From Plasmodium brasilianum (taxonomy: Eukaryota; Apicomplexa; Aconoidasida; Haemosporida; Plasmodiidae), in contig NC_090116.1 of the NCBI RefSeq assembly GCF_023973825.1, positions 558,001 to 622,000 of the forward strand: a stretch of DNA of 64,000 bases. Reading direction: 5' to 3'. Shown one piece after another: positions 23,880 to 35,200 of this stretch (positions are counted from its first letter, which is position 1; every line of letters starts with the position of its first letter). Position numbers and translations under genes: made by a program. A model generated the notes under the pieces. It was not told where the DNA came from and did no database searches. It saw only the letters and a program-made list of their open reading frames with translations.

Positions 23880-25740
23880 ATGGTAAACATAAACTGGCCG
23901 GGGCTACTCAAGTGGTCTACGAAATATGCAGGTAATTTTTAATCATGTATATGGACATTTCTCTATTTTTGTGAATTAAATAAGAGCATAAATGTGTTGA
24001 ACAGTGAAAGTGAGATGCTGTCGTTTGTTGAGTAATTATGTTTACATGGTATCTACTCAATATATCTATGTAATATATCTACTCAATATATCTATGTAAT
24101 ATATCTACTCAATATATCTATGTAATATATCTACTCAATATATCTATGTAATATATCTACTCAATATATCTACGTAACGTATTCAATTCATACGTGTACG
24201 TACCGATGTTGTACTTACGTAGAATGATGAATATTCACGTGCTGACGAATGAACATATAGACGTGCTTCGATGTATGCTCCCTGAATAGACATACGCGTA
24301 CCTTTTTATTTTATTATATTTTATTTTATTTTTCCTAAAATTGCAGACGGTACGATAGATACAAACAAACGGTTAAGTAAGGAGGACATTGAATTTTTGC
24401 AAGGTGCAATAAAGGACGCATTAAGTCAAATAGAAGACCCATACGAAGCAATAAATGAAGCAGTTCGAAATTTTGAAAATAAAGATGAAGGTATAATATT
24501 AGCATCAGCTAAAATTGTAGAAAGATTAGTGGATGAATATCCTGAAGTAGCTAGAAATTTAGACAAAATTAAAGCAGTAGATCCATTATTAAAATTATTA
24601 GATAATAATAATAATCATATTTTAGAATCAGTATTACAAATATTTTCTTTAGCTTTATCAAATAATCCAGAATTACAAGATTCGGTATTTAAAAAAAATG
24701 CTTTAAAAAAATTATTAATAAAATTGCAGGAGTCGCAAAAAACAGTTATTGATAAAAAATTAATTACAGCTATTTCAGCTTTAATAAGACATCATGATGA
24801 AGCAGAAAATAAATTTATTGACTATGGAGGTATTGGTTTCTTAGTGTATGGTATGCAAACTAATATATACAAATATCAAGAAAAATCAGCACTTCTTTTA
24901 AAACATTTAATTCATCAAAATAAAATTACTTTTGAGTTATTTCTTAAAAATGAAATTATGAAAGGACTTATATGTTTAGCTAATAATAAAAATATTGATG
25001 AAACAGGTATACAATATGGGGAAACTACAGCAGAACTATTTTTAGCTTTAATGCAAAACCACAGACACAAATTAGCAAAAGCAGGTTACTTACATAATTT
25101 AAAAAAATTAATTGAAGATAGACTAGTATATCTGCGCGTTGTTCAAAACAGTGCCTCCTACGATGTGTCTCATGAGATTGAGTTATTTAATGACTGCCTT
25201 AAGTTAACGAAGTAAGTCCTCGACAAATGTCTCGCCTGTGGGCGAACTGCTGCACATTCTTGTAAACATACACACGTACATATATGTATGTATATGCATA
25301 TACATATATATACACATACATATATATACACATACATATATATACACATACATATATATACACATACATATATATACACATACATATATATACACATACA
25401 TATATATACACATACATATATATACACATACATATATATACACATACATATATATACACATACATATATATACACATACATATATATACACATACATATA
25501 TATACACATACATATATATACACATACATATATATACACATACATATATATGTATTTACGGAACTGTCGAAGTCAGCGTGCATTAACTGAGAAAGATCGA
25601 AGAGCTAGGGATATCTTGCACGAAAAAAATAAACATGCTTTTGTAATTATTTCATTTTTTCTTTTTTCTTATCTAGTTGGCCTGGAGTTAAGCCGCCAAA
25701 AAAAACTGACGAAAATAATTTTAGCATTGCTGATAGGTAA
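23880..25740 (+). CDS. FES1: Hsp70 nucleotide-exchange factor FES1/HspBP1 family, three exons, 326 aa
   Basis: Armadillo-repeat cochaperone that releases ADP from Hsp70. Exons 23880-23931, 24347-25211 and 25677-25740 join in phase (52+865+64 = 981 nt). Exon 1 gives [17 protein letters not shown], the Fes1 N-terminal amphipathic signature, and runs into [20 protein letters not shown]. The body ([56 protein letters not shown]) is the helical-repeat domain seen across HspBP1/Fes1. If exon 2 simply continued it would stop at 25215, but GTAAGT at 25212 and a strong T-rich acceptor at 25676 add exon 3 ([20 protein letters not shown] plus one residue). Exon 3's composition is clearly coding. Both introns are largely minisatellite. 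Probably cytosolic. Confidence 0.88.
24053..24182. repeat. 26-bp minisatellite in FES1 intron 1
   Basis: Five tandem copies with exact 26-bp period, each unit containing ctactcaatatatctatg. The last copy reads tctacgtaac. Confidence 0.92.
25302..25550. repeat. 16-bp minisatellite in FES1 intron 2
   Basis: About fifteen near-perfect copies of tacacatacatatata. All six frames are open through it (Tyr/Ile/His/Thr or Met/Cys/Val/Tyr strings), which produces several long spurious open frames. Confidence 0.95.
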
Positions 25741-25862
25741 CAGCAGCAGAAGAAGCAGTAGTAGCGGCAGTGTAAGAAGCGTAATAGCAGTGGAAGAAGC
25801 GTAATAGCAGTGGAAGAAGCGTAGTAGCAGTGGAAGAAGCGTAGTAGCAGTGGAAGACGTAA
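25741..25862. repeat. 20-bp repeat just after the FES1 stop codon
   Basis: About five copies of an agcagtggaagaagcgtagt-type unit lie in the presumed 3' UTR. They are much richer in G/C than the surroundings, so they may derive from or resemble coding Ser/Gly repeats. Confidence 0.75.
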
Positions 25863-26632
25863 CCCATGTATCGAGTCTCCCCGCGTAAAAAAGAGACCAT
25901 CAGAACAGAATCCTTTTTTTTAATTAAAATGTTGTTAACTAAGAAAAACATCATCCGGATGGTATGAGATGAGGGATGAAAAAATAAATCATTGAGCAAA
26001 ATGTTTGTGTTTATTAAACGTCTCCTTCGTTTTGTTTTTAATTAAGATACTCAAAACTGTAACGTGTAGAATGAACTCGTAAATGAGTAAATGTGATCAT
26101 GTAAAAGATGATAAAGATAAAGGAGAACAACAAGGCAAAAAAAGAGGGACATGAAAAAAATGATTAAAAGTATAAAAAAGGACAACTTTTTTTTCTCAAA
26201 TTAACACAAAAAAAAGAAAAGTAAAACAAAATGCTACTATTTGAAAAGGCATAACAAAAAAAAAAAAAAAAAAGAAAAAGAAAGAAAAATAAAAAGAAAA
26301 AGAAATATAAAGAAAAAGAAAAAGAAATATAAAGAAAAAGAAAAAGAAATATAAAGAAAAAGAAATATAAAGAAAAAGAAAAAGAAATATAAAGAAAAAG
26401 AAATATAAAGAAAAAGAAATAAAAAGAAAAAGAAATAAAAAGAAAAAGAAAAAGAATTAAAAAGAAAAAGAAAAAGAAATAAAAAGGATGCAGAAAGAAC
26501 CACGATCGAAACAGATAGCAGAATATCAATTAGGATGTCTATAAAAAACATCAATCAAACTGCTTACCAAACCGAGAACAAAACGGTCAACAAAACTGCT
26601 AACTAAACCGCTAACATGCAAAGCATGTGCAC
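25863..26632. other. intergenic, purine-rich tract
   Basis: Convergent spacer between FES1 and the GTPase gene. The segment 26260-26485 is almost pure A/G on the + strand (aaagaaatataaagaaaaag units). Open frames on the other strand are Phe/Ser/Leu translations of it. No gene. Confidence 0.65.
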
Positions 26633-28933
26633 TCACCAGCCTACATATTTGTCACTCTGCTGGCGCACGAACTCCCGGGATACACGGAGTGTTATCGACC
26701 TTCTGTTGAAGTAGAGGGGATAATTGAGGGTAAGCCTGCCAAGATAATTTTTCCTAAAGTCAGTTACTAACCGCATTGAGGCTTGGTTTATATCATTGTG
26801 AAATCTATCTCTTGCTAACTTTTGAATGAAATGGTAAGGAGAAAATTTGCCTTCACAATTTACGCATTCTGTAAAGTTAATTTGGTATCTTTTTATAATT
26901 TTTTGCAAGTCTATATATTCATTATCATATAGATAGGCATTATACAAATTTTGCATTAAAACTTCAGCAATATTATATATATCATACATTTTAGGGGATA
27001 TATGATTACATAGAGCTAAAAGATAGATATTATTTTCTACGTGCATGTAACTGTTATAATTTTTAATATTAACTACATTATCAATTGAATAATCATTTGA
27101 ATTGTTACAATTATAAATTTTTTCTAAAATCATATTATTTTTATTATATTGTTTTTCTCTCAACTTGTATAAATTTTGTGATAGAATACCCGGAGTGTCT
27201 ATAAGTTCATATTTTTTTGTAGCATACATATTAATATTAGTAGTTAATCCTGGGTGATCATAAGATTTCGTTTTTTTAAGTTCTAATATACGATTAATTA
27301 AAGCTGATTTACCTACATTAGGTAAACCTAAAAAAATGCATTTGACTTTATAATTGTATAAACCTTTTTTTTTCTTACTTTCAATTATATGTTGACATAA
27401 TCTATTAATTAGTTTTTTTAAAACAATAATTTCTTTTTTTCCATTTTTAGCATCTACAAATATTACTGCACTCTTTTTCATTTGATTCATCATATATTCT
27501 TTATTAATATTTTTATTAAACTTCTTATCATACCAATATAATTTACGTCGGTAGTAATTCCCCCATTCTTCATTACCTTTCAGAGAAGACCTATCACAAT
27601 TTGTGTATACGATAATCTTTGGTTTATTTGTATGAATATCGAACATATTAAGAGCATACAAATCATCAAATACAAAAGGAATGATACCATTCCTTACTTC
27701 TATAATTATATCACTCATTTTTATATACTCAGGTATTTTTGTAATTACACGTTTCATAAATTTTGGGAACCAGTGTACTTTAACTCTACCACATAATATA
27801 TCTTCATTTAAATTACCTGTTATGATATTTTCATTTTTATAATGTAAACAACTTTTTACATTTTCTTTAAATAATTGTAATGCTGAAATATTATTTTTTG
27901 AAAATAATTTTTTTCCTTCTTCTTCATCATCTGATATGAGATCTTCTTTTGTTATTTTATCCTTTTCCTCTTTTATATCCAGTAATAATTTGGCACTCTC
28001 TATTTTCGTATTCGCAAACATTTGTTCACTAAATGTGCTGCATTTTCTTGCCTGTGCATAATTTTTTTCAGGTTTAAAAAAATTTACATTTTCTATGAGT
28101 GGATCTCCATTAGAACTGCTGCTGTTTTTTCCCTGTATGAGCTTGCCTAATTGAGGGTATTCATTTGCCCCTTCATCGGCATCTTCCCCTCTATCAGCAT
28201 TTGCATCTCCATCCGCATTTCCATCAGCATCTCTAATATCGCCTATATCCCCACTGCTCCTTTCTTCCGATTTCCCCTCCCCCATGGCGATGTGCCCCTC
28301 ACCGGTGCTGCTATCCCCCTTTTTGTAAAAATTTCTCATACTTTTCAGTATGACAGACCTCTCTTTCAATTTGTTTATCATATAACTATATTGTGTAAAT
28401 AAAAAATTGTTAATATTTTCTTTCATGAGAAAAGTTATTTTAAGGTTTTCATGAACTTTCTGACTTACGTTATTATCCTCTTCTTCCTCTTTTATCAGTT
28501 TTTTATATTCATCTTTATAGCTCTTTCGCAATATTTTTCTAATTTCTTCTTTGTAAGTACTAACATTTTCTTTAAGTATTTTTAATTTTTCTGCTTCTAA
28601 TTTAGTATAATTTTCTTCAGCCTTTTTATTGAAATATTCATCAAAGGTTGAAATGTCTTCTTCATCTACTATATCCTTTTGCCCTTTTCCTACTTCATTA
28701 TTGTATTTACTGTTCATATAATATTTGGAAAGAATTGTCCTTCGACAGTTATTCGACTTACTTAAAAAAAATTTTTTTTTTAATATTCCTTTTCCTTTCA
28801 TGTGTCCTCTTATCAAATTATGCCTTCCCGTGTTACTCGTTTTTATGTTTTTACTTTTGCCGTACGTTTTTAGACGAATACACAACATAGCATTTGTTAT
28901 ACTTATCAGAAGAAGGAAATATTTAAGGTGCAT
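26633..28933 (-). CDS. RbgA/YlqF-type circularly permuted GTPase, probably organellar, 766 aa
   Basis: Ribosome-assembly GTPase of the YlqF/RbgA (MTG1) family, which acts on the large ribosomal subunit. Motifs occur in permuted order. The permuted GTPase domain opens with MSDIIIEVRNGIIPF (the family's DvvieV.DARiP). G4 is at about 444 (VYTNCDRSS). G1 is at about 536 (GLPNVGKSALINRI), then G2 (HPGLTTN) and G3 at about 577 (DTPGIL). The C-terminal helical domain carries ARDRFHNDINQASMRLVTDF. The G4 motif is TNCD instead of NKxD. The N-terminus MHLKYFLLLISITNAMLC looks like a signal peptide, followed by a basic stretch, the pattern of an apicoplast leader; a mitochondrial location cannot be excluded. 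An acidic low-complexity insertion (about 220-260, DADGNADGDANADRGED) separates leader and GTPase. Intronless. Confidence 0.88.
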   Translation of the reverse strand: MHLKYFLLLISITNAMLCIRLKTYGKSKNIKTSNTGRHNLIRGHMKGKGILKKKFFLSKSNNCRRTILSKYYMNSKYNNEVGKGQKDIVDEEDISTFDEYFNKKAEENYTKLEAEKLKILKENVSTYKEEIRKILRKSYKDEYKKLIKEEEEDNNVSQKVHENLKITFLMKENINNFLFTQYSYMINKLKERSVILKSMRNFYKKGDSSTGEGHIAMGEGKSEERSSGDIGDIRDADGNADGDANADRGEDADEGANEYPQLGKLIQGKNSSSSNGDPLIENVNFFKPEKNYAQARKCSTFSEQMFANTKIESAKLLLDIKEEKDKITKEDLISDDEEEGKKLFSKNNISALQLFKENVKSCLHYKNENIITGNLNEDILCGRVKVHWFPKFMKRVITKIPEYIKMSDIIIEVRNGIIPFVFDDLYALNMFDIHTNKPKIIVYTNCDRSSLKGNEEWGNYYRRKLYWYDKKFNKNINKEYMMNQMKKSAVIFVDAKNGKKEIIVLKKLINRLCQHIIESKKKKGLYNYKVKCIFLGLPNVGKSALINRILELKKTKSYDHPGLTTNINMYATKKYELIDTPGILSQNLYKLREKQYNKNNMILEKIYNCNNSNDYSIDNVVNIKNYNSYMHVENNIYLLALCNHISPKMYDIYNIAEVLMQNLYNAYLYDNEYIDLQKIIKRYQINFTECVNCEGKFSPYHFIQKLARDRFHNDINQASMRLVTDFRKNYLGRLTLNYPLYFNRRSITLRVSREFVRQQSDKYVGW

Positions 28934-29548
28934 TTTTAGTATAACTTTTTTGTGTATTGTAACCTCTAGACAAGAGCTGTTTCCTTTTGCTTCGTGTGAA
29001 CGTATGCTTCCGCACAGTTACACCCACACAGTTGCACCCATACGGATACACCTACACACACGCATGCACACGTGCTATCTCCTTAACCAAAATGAAATGT
29101 ATCTATTTCACATGGACACTGTTTACATGCAGTTTCACTGAGTATACAGATTTTCCCCCAGTTTGGTTTGACTATATATAATTTTCTTGTTTCTTTCAAA
29201 ATAAATTCAACAGTCTCACAATGATGTAACAAAATGATACTATAATATTTGAGTTACGAAGAGGGGACCCTTTTTTTTAAAGCTATAATCTTAGCAATAA
29301 ACCGAGGTGTGCTTTAAACACATACGTACATGCACACATGCACATATGCACATATGCACACATACACGTATATGCACATGTACACACGCATAATATACCT
29401 CTCTTTTTGCGACGCTAAAAGGCCCCCTTTCTTTGATGCAAGAAGTGGAGAGGACATTCCCTAAAGCAGGATACCTGGGTAAACTTCTTTCTTCGCATAT
29501 TTATGCATTATTCCTTTTATACGTGTTTAAAAAGATCTACTTTTTGTG

Positions 29549-29708
29549 TTTTATGTTTTGCGATTTACATTTTATGTTTTGCGATTTACATTTTATGTTT
29601 TGTTATTTACATTTTATGTTTTGTTATTTACATTTTATGTTTTGTTATTTACATTTTATGTTTTGTTATTTACATTTTATGTTTTGTTATTTACATTTTA
29701 TGTTTTGA
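29549..29708. repeat. 21-bp minisatellite
   Basis: About seven to eight copies of ttttatgttttgttatttaca. The first two copies have gcgattt in place of gttattt. The three forward frames read as repeated FMFCYLH-type strings and are not genes. Confidence 0.92.
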
Positions 29709-30884
29709 GTATTACGCTTTGCTTTTTATTCTGCTCTTTTTTTTTTTTTTTTTTTTTTAAAAGAAAAGATAAAGTTAATTCATTTGAGCTACAACGAAAT
29801 ATTCATTTTTGCCTTTAAAAGGATTTTTATTTAATGTGCGATGACGACGATATATTTTTCAGTTTGTACGAGAATTAGGATTTTTGTTTTGTTTTCATTT
29901 TTTTTTTTCAGTCATTAGAAATTTATTTTATTTGTTTCCATGTCGCTTCCTATTTTATTACTTTATTTTATTATTTTATTCTGTTATTATTTCATTTTAT
30001 TTTTTTATTATCTTATTTTGCTTATATCTACTCCTTTCATGGAAGCAATCTCTCCGCACAGTAAAATGAAAAACTTTTTTTTCTTTTTTTTTTTTTTGTT
30101 GTAAGTTCCTTTTAATATATTGCTATCGAAGGGAAAATTGCTTAGTACTTAAAGGTATGTTTTCCTTTTTTTTTTCTCCCTTTTTTTTCCTTTTTGTTTT
30201 TGCCCTTTTTGTTCTTATTGCTTATTACAAGAAAGTTTATTCCTTACTATCGCATATTTGCCAATTATAAATGCATTTCTGAAACGCTCAAAATGCGTTT
30301 AATTAATGAATACCCTTTTTTTACCCTTCTCTATAATTATAAATCTGACAGTACGATTCAGCACAATGCAGTACAAAATACGCCTCAATGCGGAATAGTA
30401 CTGTTCAATACTGTACACACTATACAATAAAAAAAAAAAAAAAAAAATTTAAGAGTGCTTAACCTTTTTAAAATAAAAAAACGGAGAATACATTATTAAT
30501 AATATAAATAATAATTACATAAAAAATTTCGTATGGAAGGAATATACCACAGATTTTTTTTCCTTAGCATTCCTTCTCAGAGTTAGCAGTGGGAATTGTT
30601 TCAATTACCCATTATGCTCGTCTACATTTTTACACATCACACAAACAAATTTATACGAACAGTTGTTATCTCTTTGTTTTGTATTTTTCTTTAGTTTACT
30701 TAGACAGTTTTATATGAAATACAGAAATTTAGTTTACCAGCTGTTCAAATTTACTTCGCGCGGGTTTTTGGACATTTTGTGTGTGCACTTGTTCGGAGTG
30801 TACATAAGCATTTACATATGTATGTTCCTTTGCTACCATTATTTAATACTGCATTGTATTGTGTTATACTACACTATACTATAT

Positions 30885-31015
30885 TACTTTATTTTATTAT
30901 TTATTATTTATTATTTTATTTTATTATTTATTATTTTATTATTTATTATTTTATTTTATTTTATTATTTATTATTTTATTTTATTATTTATTATTTTATT
31001 TTATTAATTATTATT
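30885..31015. repeat. T/A simple repeat (ttattattta-type)
   Basis: Alternating attattttattttattattt blocks of irregular length. Pure low complexity. Confidence 0.75.
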
Positions 31016-31374
31016 TGTTTTTTTTTATATTACATCATTTAACATTACATCACAGTATATCGTATTATATTGTGTAAAAAATAAAGACATTGAAATTTTG
31101 TTCACATGCATTTATTATGCATACATTGTTTTTATTTCCTTTCTCGTTTATGCCCTTTTTACTCAAATATACTTTTACGTATGTTTGACAAAATCAGTAG
31201 AACTACAATTCATGAGTTATACTGAAAAATGTATTCCTTTTCATTTTTGCAAATAAAAAAAAAAAAAAAAAAATTATTCAGCCATAAGAAATAAATACAT
31301 ATATATAATACATTGCACTGTTTACGCAAAAATTTAATACGTATGTAAAAAAAAAAAAAAATCATACAAAACAA

Positions 31375-31556
31375 CGAAATAATGAAATAACGAAATAATG
31401 ATATAACGAAATAATGATATAACGAAATAACGATATAACGAAATAATGATATAACGAAATAATGATATAACGAAATAAGGAAATAACGAAATAAGGAAAT
31501 AACGAAATAAGGAAATAACAAAATATGATATAACGAAATAATGATATAACAAAATA
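31375..31556. repeat. degenerate 15-16 bp minisatellite
   Basis: Interleaved units gaaataacgaaataa, tgatataac and gaaataaggaaataac are repeated about twelve times, followed by poly(A). Confidence 0.8.
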
Positions 31557-32074
31557 CTACTTTTTCTTTTTTCTACGAAAAATTTGTTTTGAAGAATTAA
31601 AAAAAAAAAAAAAAAAAAAAAAATTGAAATATAAAAGGAGAAATTAGCAATATGCTAAGTGTATTTACTCCATTTTACACTCTTTCGATAATTTTGTGTA
31701 TTTTAAGGGATGAAAGGCAACAGTGAAAAACGAAAGAAAAAAGTGAAATCAAAGTGACAGCAAAAAGCGACAGCAAAGAATTAACGCGAAATATTACGCC
31801 AAAATTAATATAATTCAAGTTTACCCGTTCACCATTTATTTTATTTTATTTTATTTATTTTTTATTATTTTTTATTTTTTTATATTTCGCCTGTGTACAG
31901 TTATATTGCATATGTATGCATGTGCTAACACATAAATGCACACAAACATATGTTATACGTACATTCAAACGCTATTATATGATTATGTACCATCATAGAC
32001 ATCACACCATGCATACCTAAAGGGCTTAATATTTAATGCCCGCATTTTTACACCCCTCTACTAAGTCTTTTCCT

Positions 32075-32196
32075 TACTACACATATGACAAATACTACAC
32101 ATATGACAAATACTACACATATGACAAATACTACACATATGACAAATACTGCACATATGTTAAATACTGCACATATGTTAAATACTACACATATTT
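32075..32196. repeat. 18-bp minisatellite upstream of the Asn-rich gene
   Basis: Seven copies: four of tactacacatatgacaaa and then tactgcacatatgttaaa variants. The array ends about 35 bases before the start codon of the downstream gene, separated by a T run, so it lies in its 5' UTR. Confidence 0.9.
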
Positions 32197-32228
32197 GAGA
32201 TATTCTCTTTTTTTTTTTTTTTTTGTAA

Positions 32229-35200
32229 ATGGAAAATAACTTATTTACACAGAGCTTATATTTTAAAGGATTCAACAAAAAAAAAATAAATTATTCAAAC
32301 GTGAATGAAAACACAAAATTTGCAAGTTCAGACAAGTATAATTTGAATATATCTAAGTCAGTGACACCCATGAAAAATATGAACGAAGACAGCAATTTGC
32401 GTACATTGAATGCACAAAATTTAAACTCACACTTAAATGCTACATATCAATCCTTAAAAAATATGAATAATGAAAATGATTATGTAGTTAATGCACTAAC
32501 AAAACCACTAAATTTTAGTACTATGCATGGAAATTCGTCTTATCAAAGTAATAATTTGTCATTTATAAATAACAATAATATGAATGGTAATTTAAGTAAT
32601 AACAATTTAAATAGCACTTATAATTTTAGCCAAAATGCAATATCAAACCAAATGAATGATATCAATAATTTAAATAATAATGTATATAGAGATATAAAAA
32701 GTTTAGACAAAGTAGACCTTAACAGCTTGAATATAAACTCATTCAGTAATAGCAGAAATATAAATATGAAGAATAATGACTACATGTTAACAGGTGCTCA
32801 TCAAAAGTTCAGTTACGTAAATAGTAAGGAAATTAATACTGATGACAAATTGGGGCGTGATAAAATTAGTCATAGTAAAGTTAATGGTATCAGTGTCAAT
32901 CAAGCCAATGTCAGCCGCGCCAATATCAACAGCTCCATTCTCAACAATAACAAAATAAACAATAACAAAATTAATATTAACAATTGCAGTGCCGATCTTA
33001 AAGATGATTGCTTGAATGCGTACAGCATAAACCTGAACGCAGGAAATATAGCATCACTCGGTAATAATAATGTGAGTAGTAGTACCTACGAAGTTAGTAA
33101 TCATGTTAACAACAATTTGAAAGAAAGCATGTATAATAGCATGTATAACCATGCCAATCAGAGCAATGCTAATATGAATAGTATAAATTTTAATAATATA
33201 AAAAACAATTTAAGCAATTTTATGAATCCCAGGATGTTGATTGGAAGGAATGTACCAAGAAGCAATTTTAACAATGATCTCATGGTTACAAATTCTTTAA
33301 TCAATAAAATGGAAGATGCTGTAAATAGTAGTAATAACATCGGCAGTGGTAACGTCATTAGTAGCAGCGGTAATAATAAAGGCACCAGCTTGAAGCTGTT
33401 TGACAGTAACTTGAACAAACTGAAAGAAACAGAAACTGCATCTAGCATTGTTAACACTCAGCTTAGTCATAATATTTCCCTAAATTCTTTTGCGAATACT
33501 TTAAACAGTCACCCTAGTAATAACAATAATAGTAACCATACTGGAAGTGGTATTAATAGCAGCAGCTGCAACCAGTTCGGTAATTTGAACAATAAACTGA
33601 GCGCATATAACATTTCTCTTGCTCCTAATGCTAACATTGTAGGTAGTAACAGTGTCTTAAAGAATGTATTAAACAACACGGTCAATAACAAAATGAACAT
33701 TCCCACCATACATGTTCAGGGAGGAGGAAACCTCACTACTTTTAATAAAAATATTATGAACAGTTCATCCATTATGAATAGTAATACTAATAATAATACC
33801 AGTAATAATAATACCAGTAATAATAATAATGATAATAATAATAATAATATCACGGCGGATTCAATTATGAATCAGTTTGCAAGCGTGAATAGTAGTAGAG
33901 GCAATGTAAATAATTTAAGTAGTGATATTAACTTGGCCTCTTTCTCTAACTTGCCAAATAATACAAATATAGCAAATATGTCAAACATGACCAATATGGT
34001 CAGTATACCCAATTTGAATAAATCGAATAGCAATTTTTTGAATTTGACTCGAACGACAAAAGGGATCAGTGACAGCAACTACTTAAACGTAAGGGCAGAT
34101 GTAAATAATTATAATTTTATGAATGATAAGGAAAATATAAAAGATTTCAATAGTATAAACGATACTAATAAAAATAGTATACTTAATAAAGCTCCTTCAA
34201 ATATAAACAGTATAAGTTTGTTTAACAACAACATTAATTTACTAAAAAAAAACATCACTGGAATGGAAGGCCCGGGGGGGATGAGTGGAGCAGTAGGCAT
34301 GAACAACATGAACAGCATAAACAGCATGAACAGCATGAACAACATGAACAACATGAACAGCATGAACAACATGAACAACATGAACAACCTGAACAACCTG
34401 AACAACCTGAACAACCTGAACAACCTGAACAACCTGAACAACATGGGTGGCATAAATTATATGAACAGCTACAAGGGACTGGGTACGTTTAAAGGGGAGA
34501 AGGAATTGAAGTTAAACGAATCTAACATTGCAGACATAGGTAAAGATATTGTAATTAACAAAAACAGGCATGTTGATAGTATTGTGCTTAAAAATAATAT
34601 GATCCATAATAATATTAGTACTGATAATTATGAAAACTTATTAAAACAATTATGTACACCTATAAAAAATAGGTCAGCAAATAATAACATCGAAAATTTT
34701 AATGATGCCATAAATTTAGAAGAACTTAATAATGAAAATAATAATATATCTGTTAATGAAAACGTGGCAACTTCTGGGAATTCCATGTTGAACAGTATTA
34801 CAGTGGTTAGAAATGGGGATGATGAATTGTCCTTTTTGGCAAAGAAGAGCAACAGTAATGGAAATGTTAATAACAGCGGAAGCAATGACGTAGTTAACAA
34901 TAGTGAGCTTCTCCTCCTTAACAACACAGAGGGGAACTTTAACCCATACATGCAAAGGGAATGGAGTAACAGCAGTAGCAATAGAAATAGTAATAATATA
35001 TACGAACTGAAGAAGTTGAATTTGTTCGCTGAGAGTAAAAAAAGAGACAAAGAAAACAAACATGAAAATAAATTAAACAAAATGAAAAAGTGCAGAACTA
35101 AAGTATTCTTTTATATAAATCCGAAATATATTATTGAACCGTTAAAAAGAAAGATATACCAAAATATGTCTGTTTATATTGAAAATTTAATAAGTGATGT

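Larger units (their letters stand above)
28934..32228. other. 3.3 kb head-to-head spacer, repeat-rich
   Basis: Between the GTPase (-) and the Asn-rich gene (+). It holds four tandem arrays listed separately. Exon-like plus-strand pieces are visible: KFIPYYRIFANYKCISETLK after an acceptor at about 30231, and LLRQFYMKYRNLVYQLFKFT after tttctttag at about 30693. They are not joined into a gene with any confidence. Confidence 0.4.

Noticed and set aside
25170..25804. Several long open frames on both strands in the 16-bp array
   Set aside because: They are translations of tacacatacatatata in every frame, not genes.
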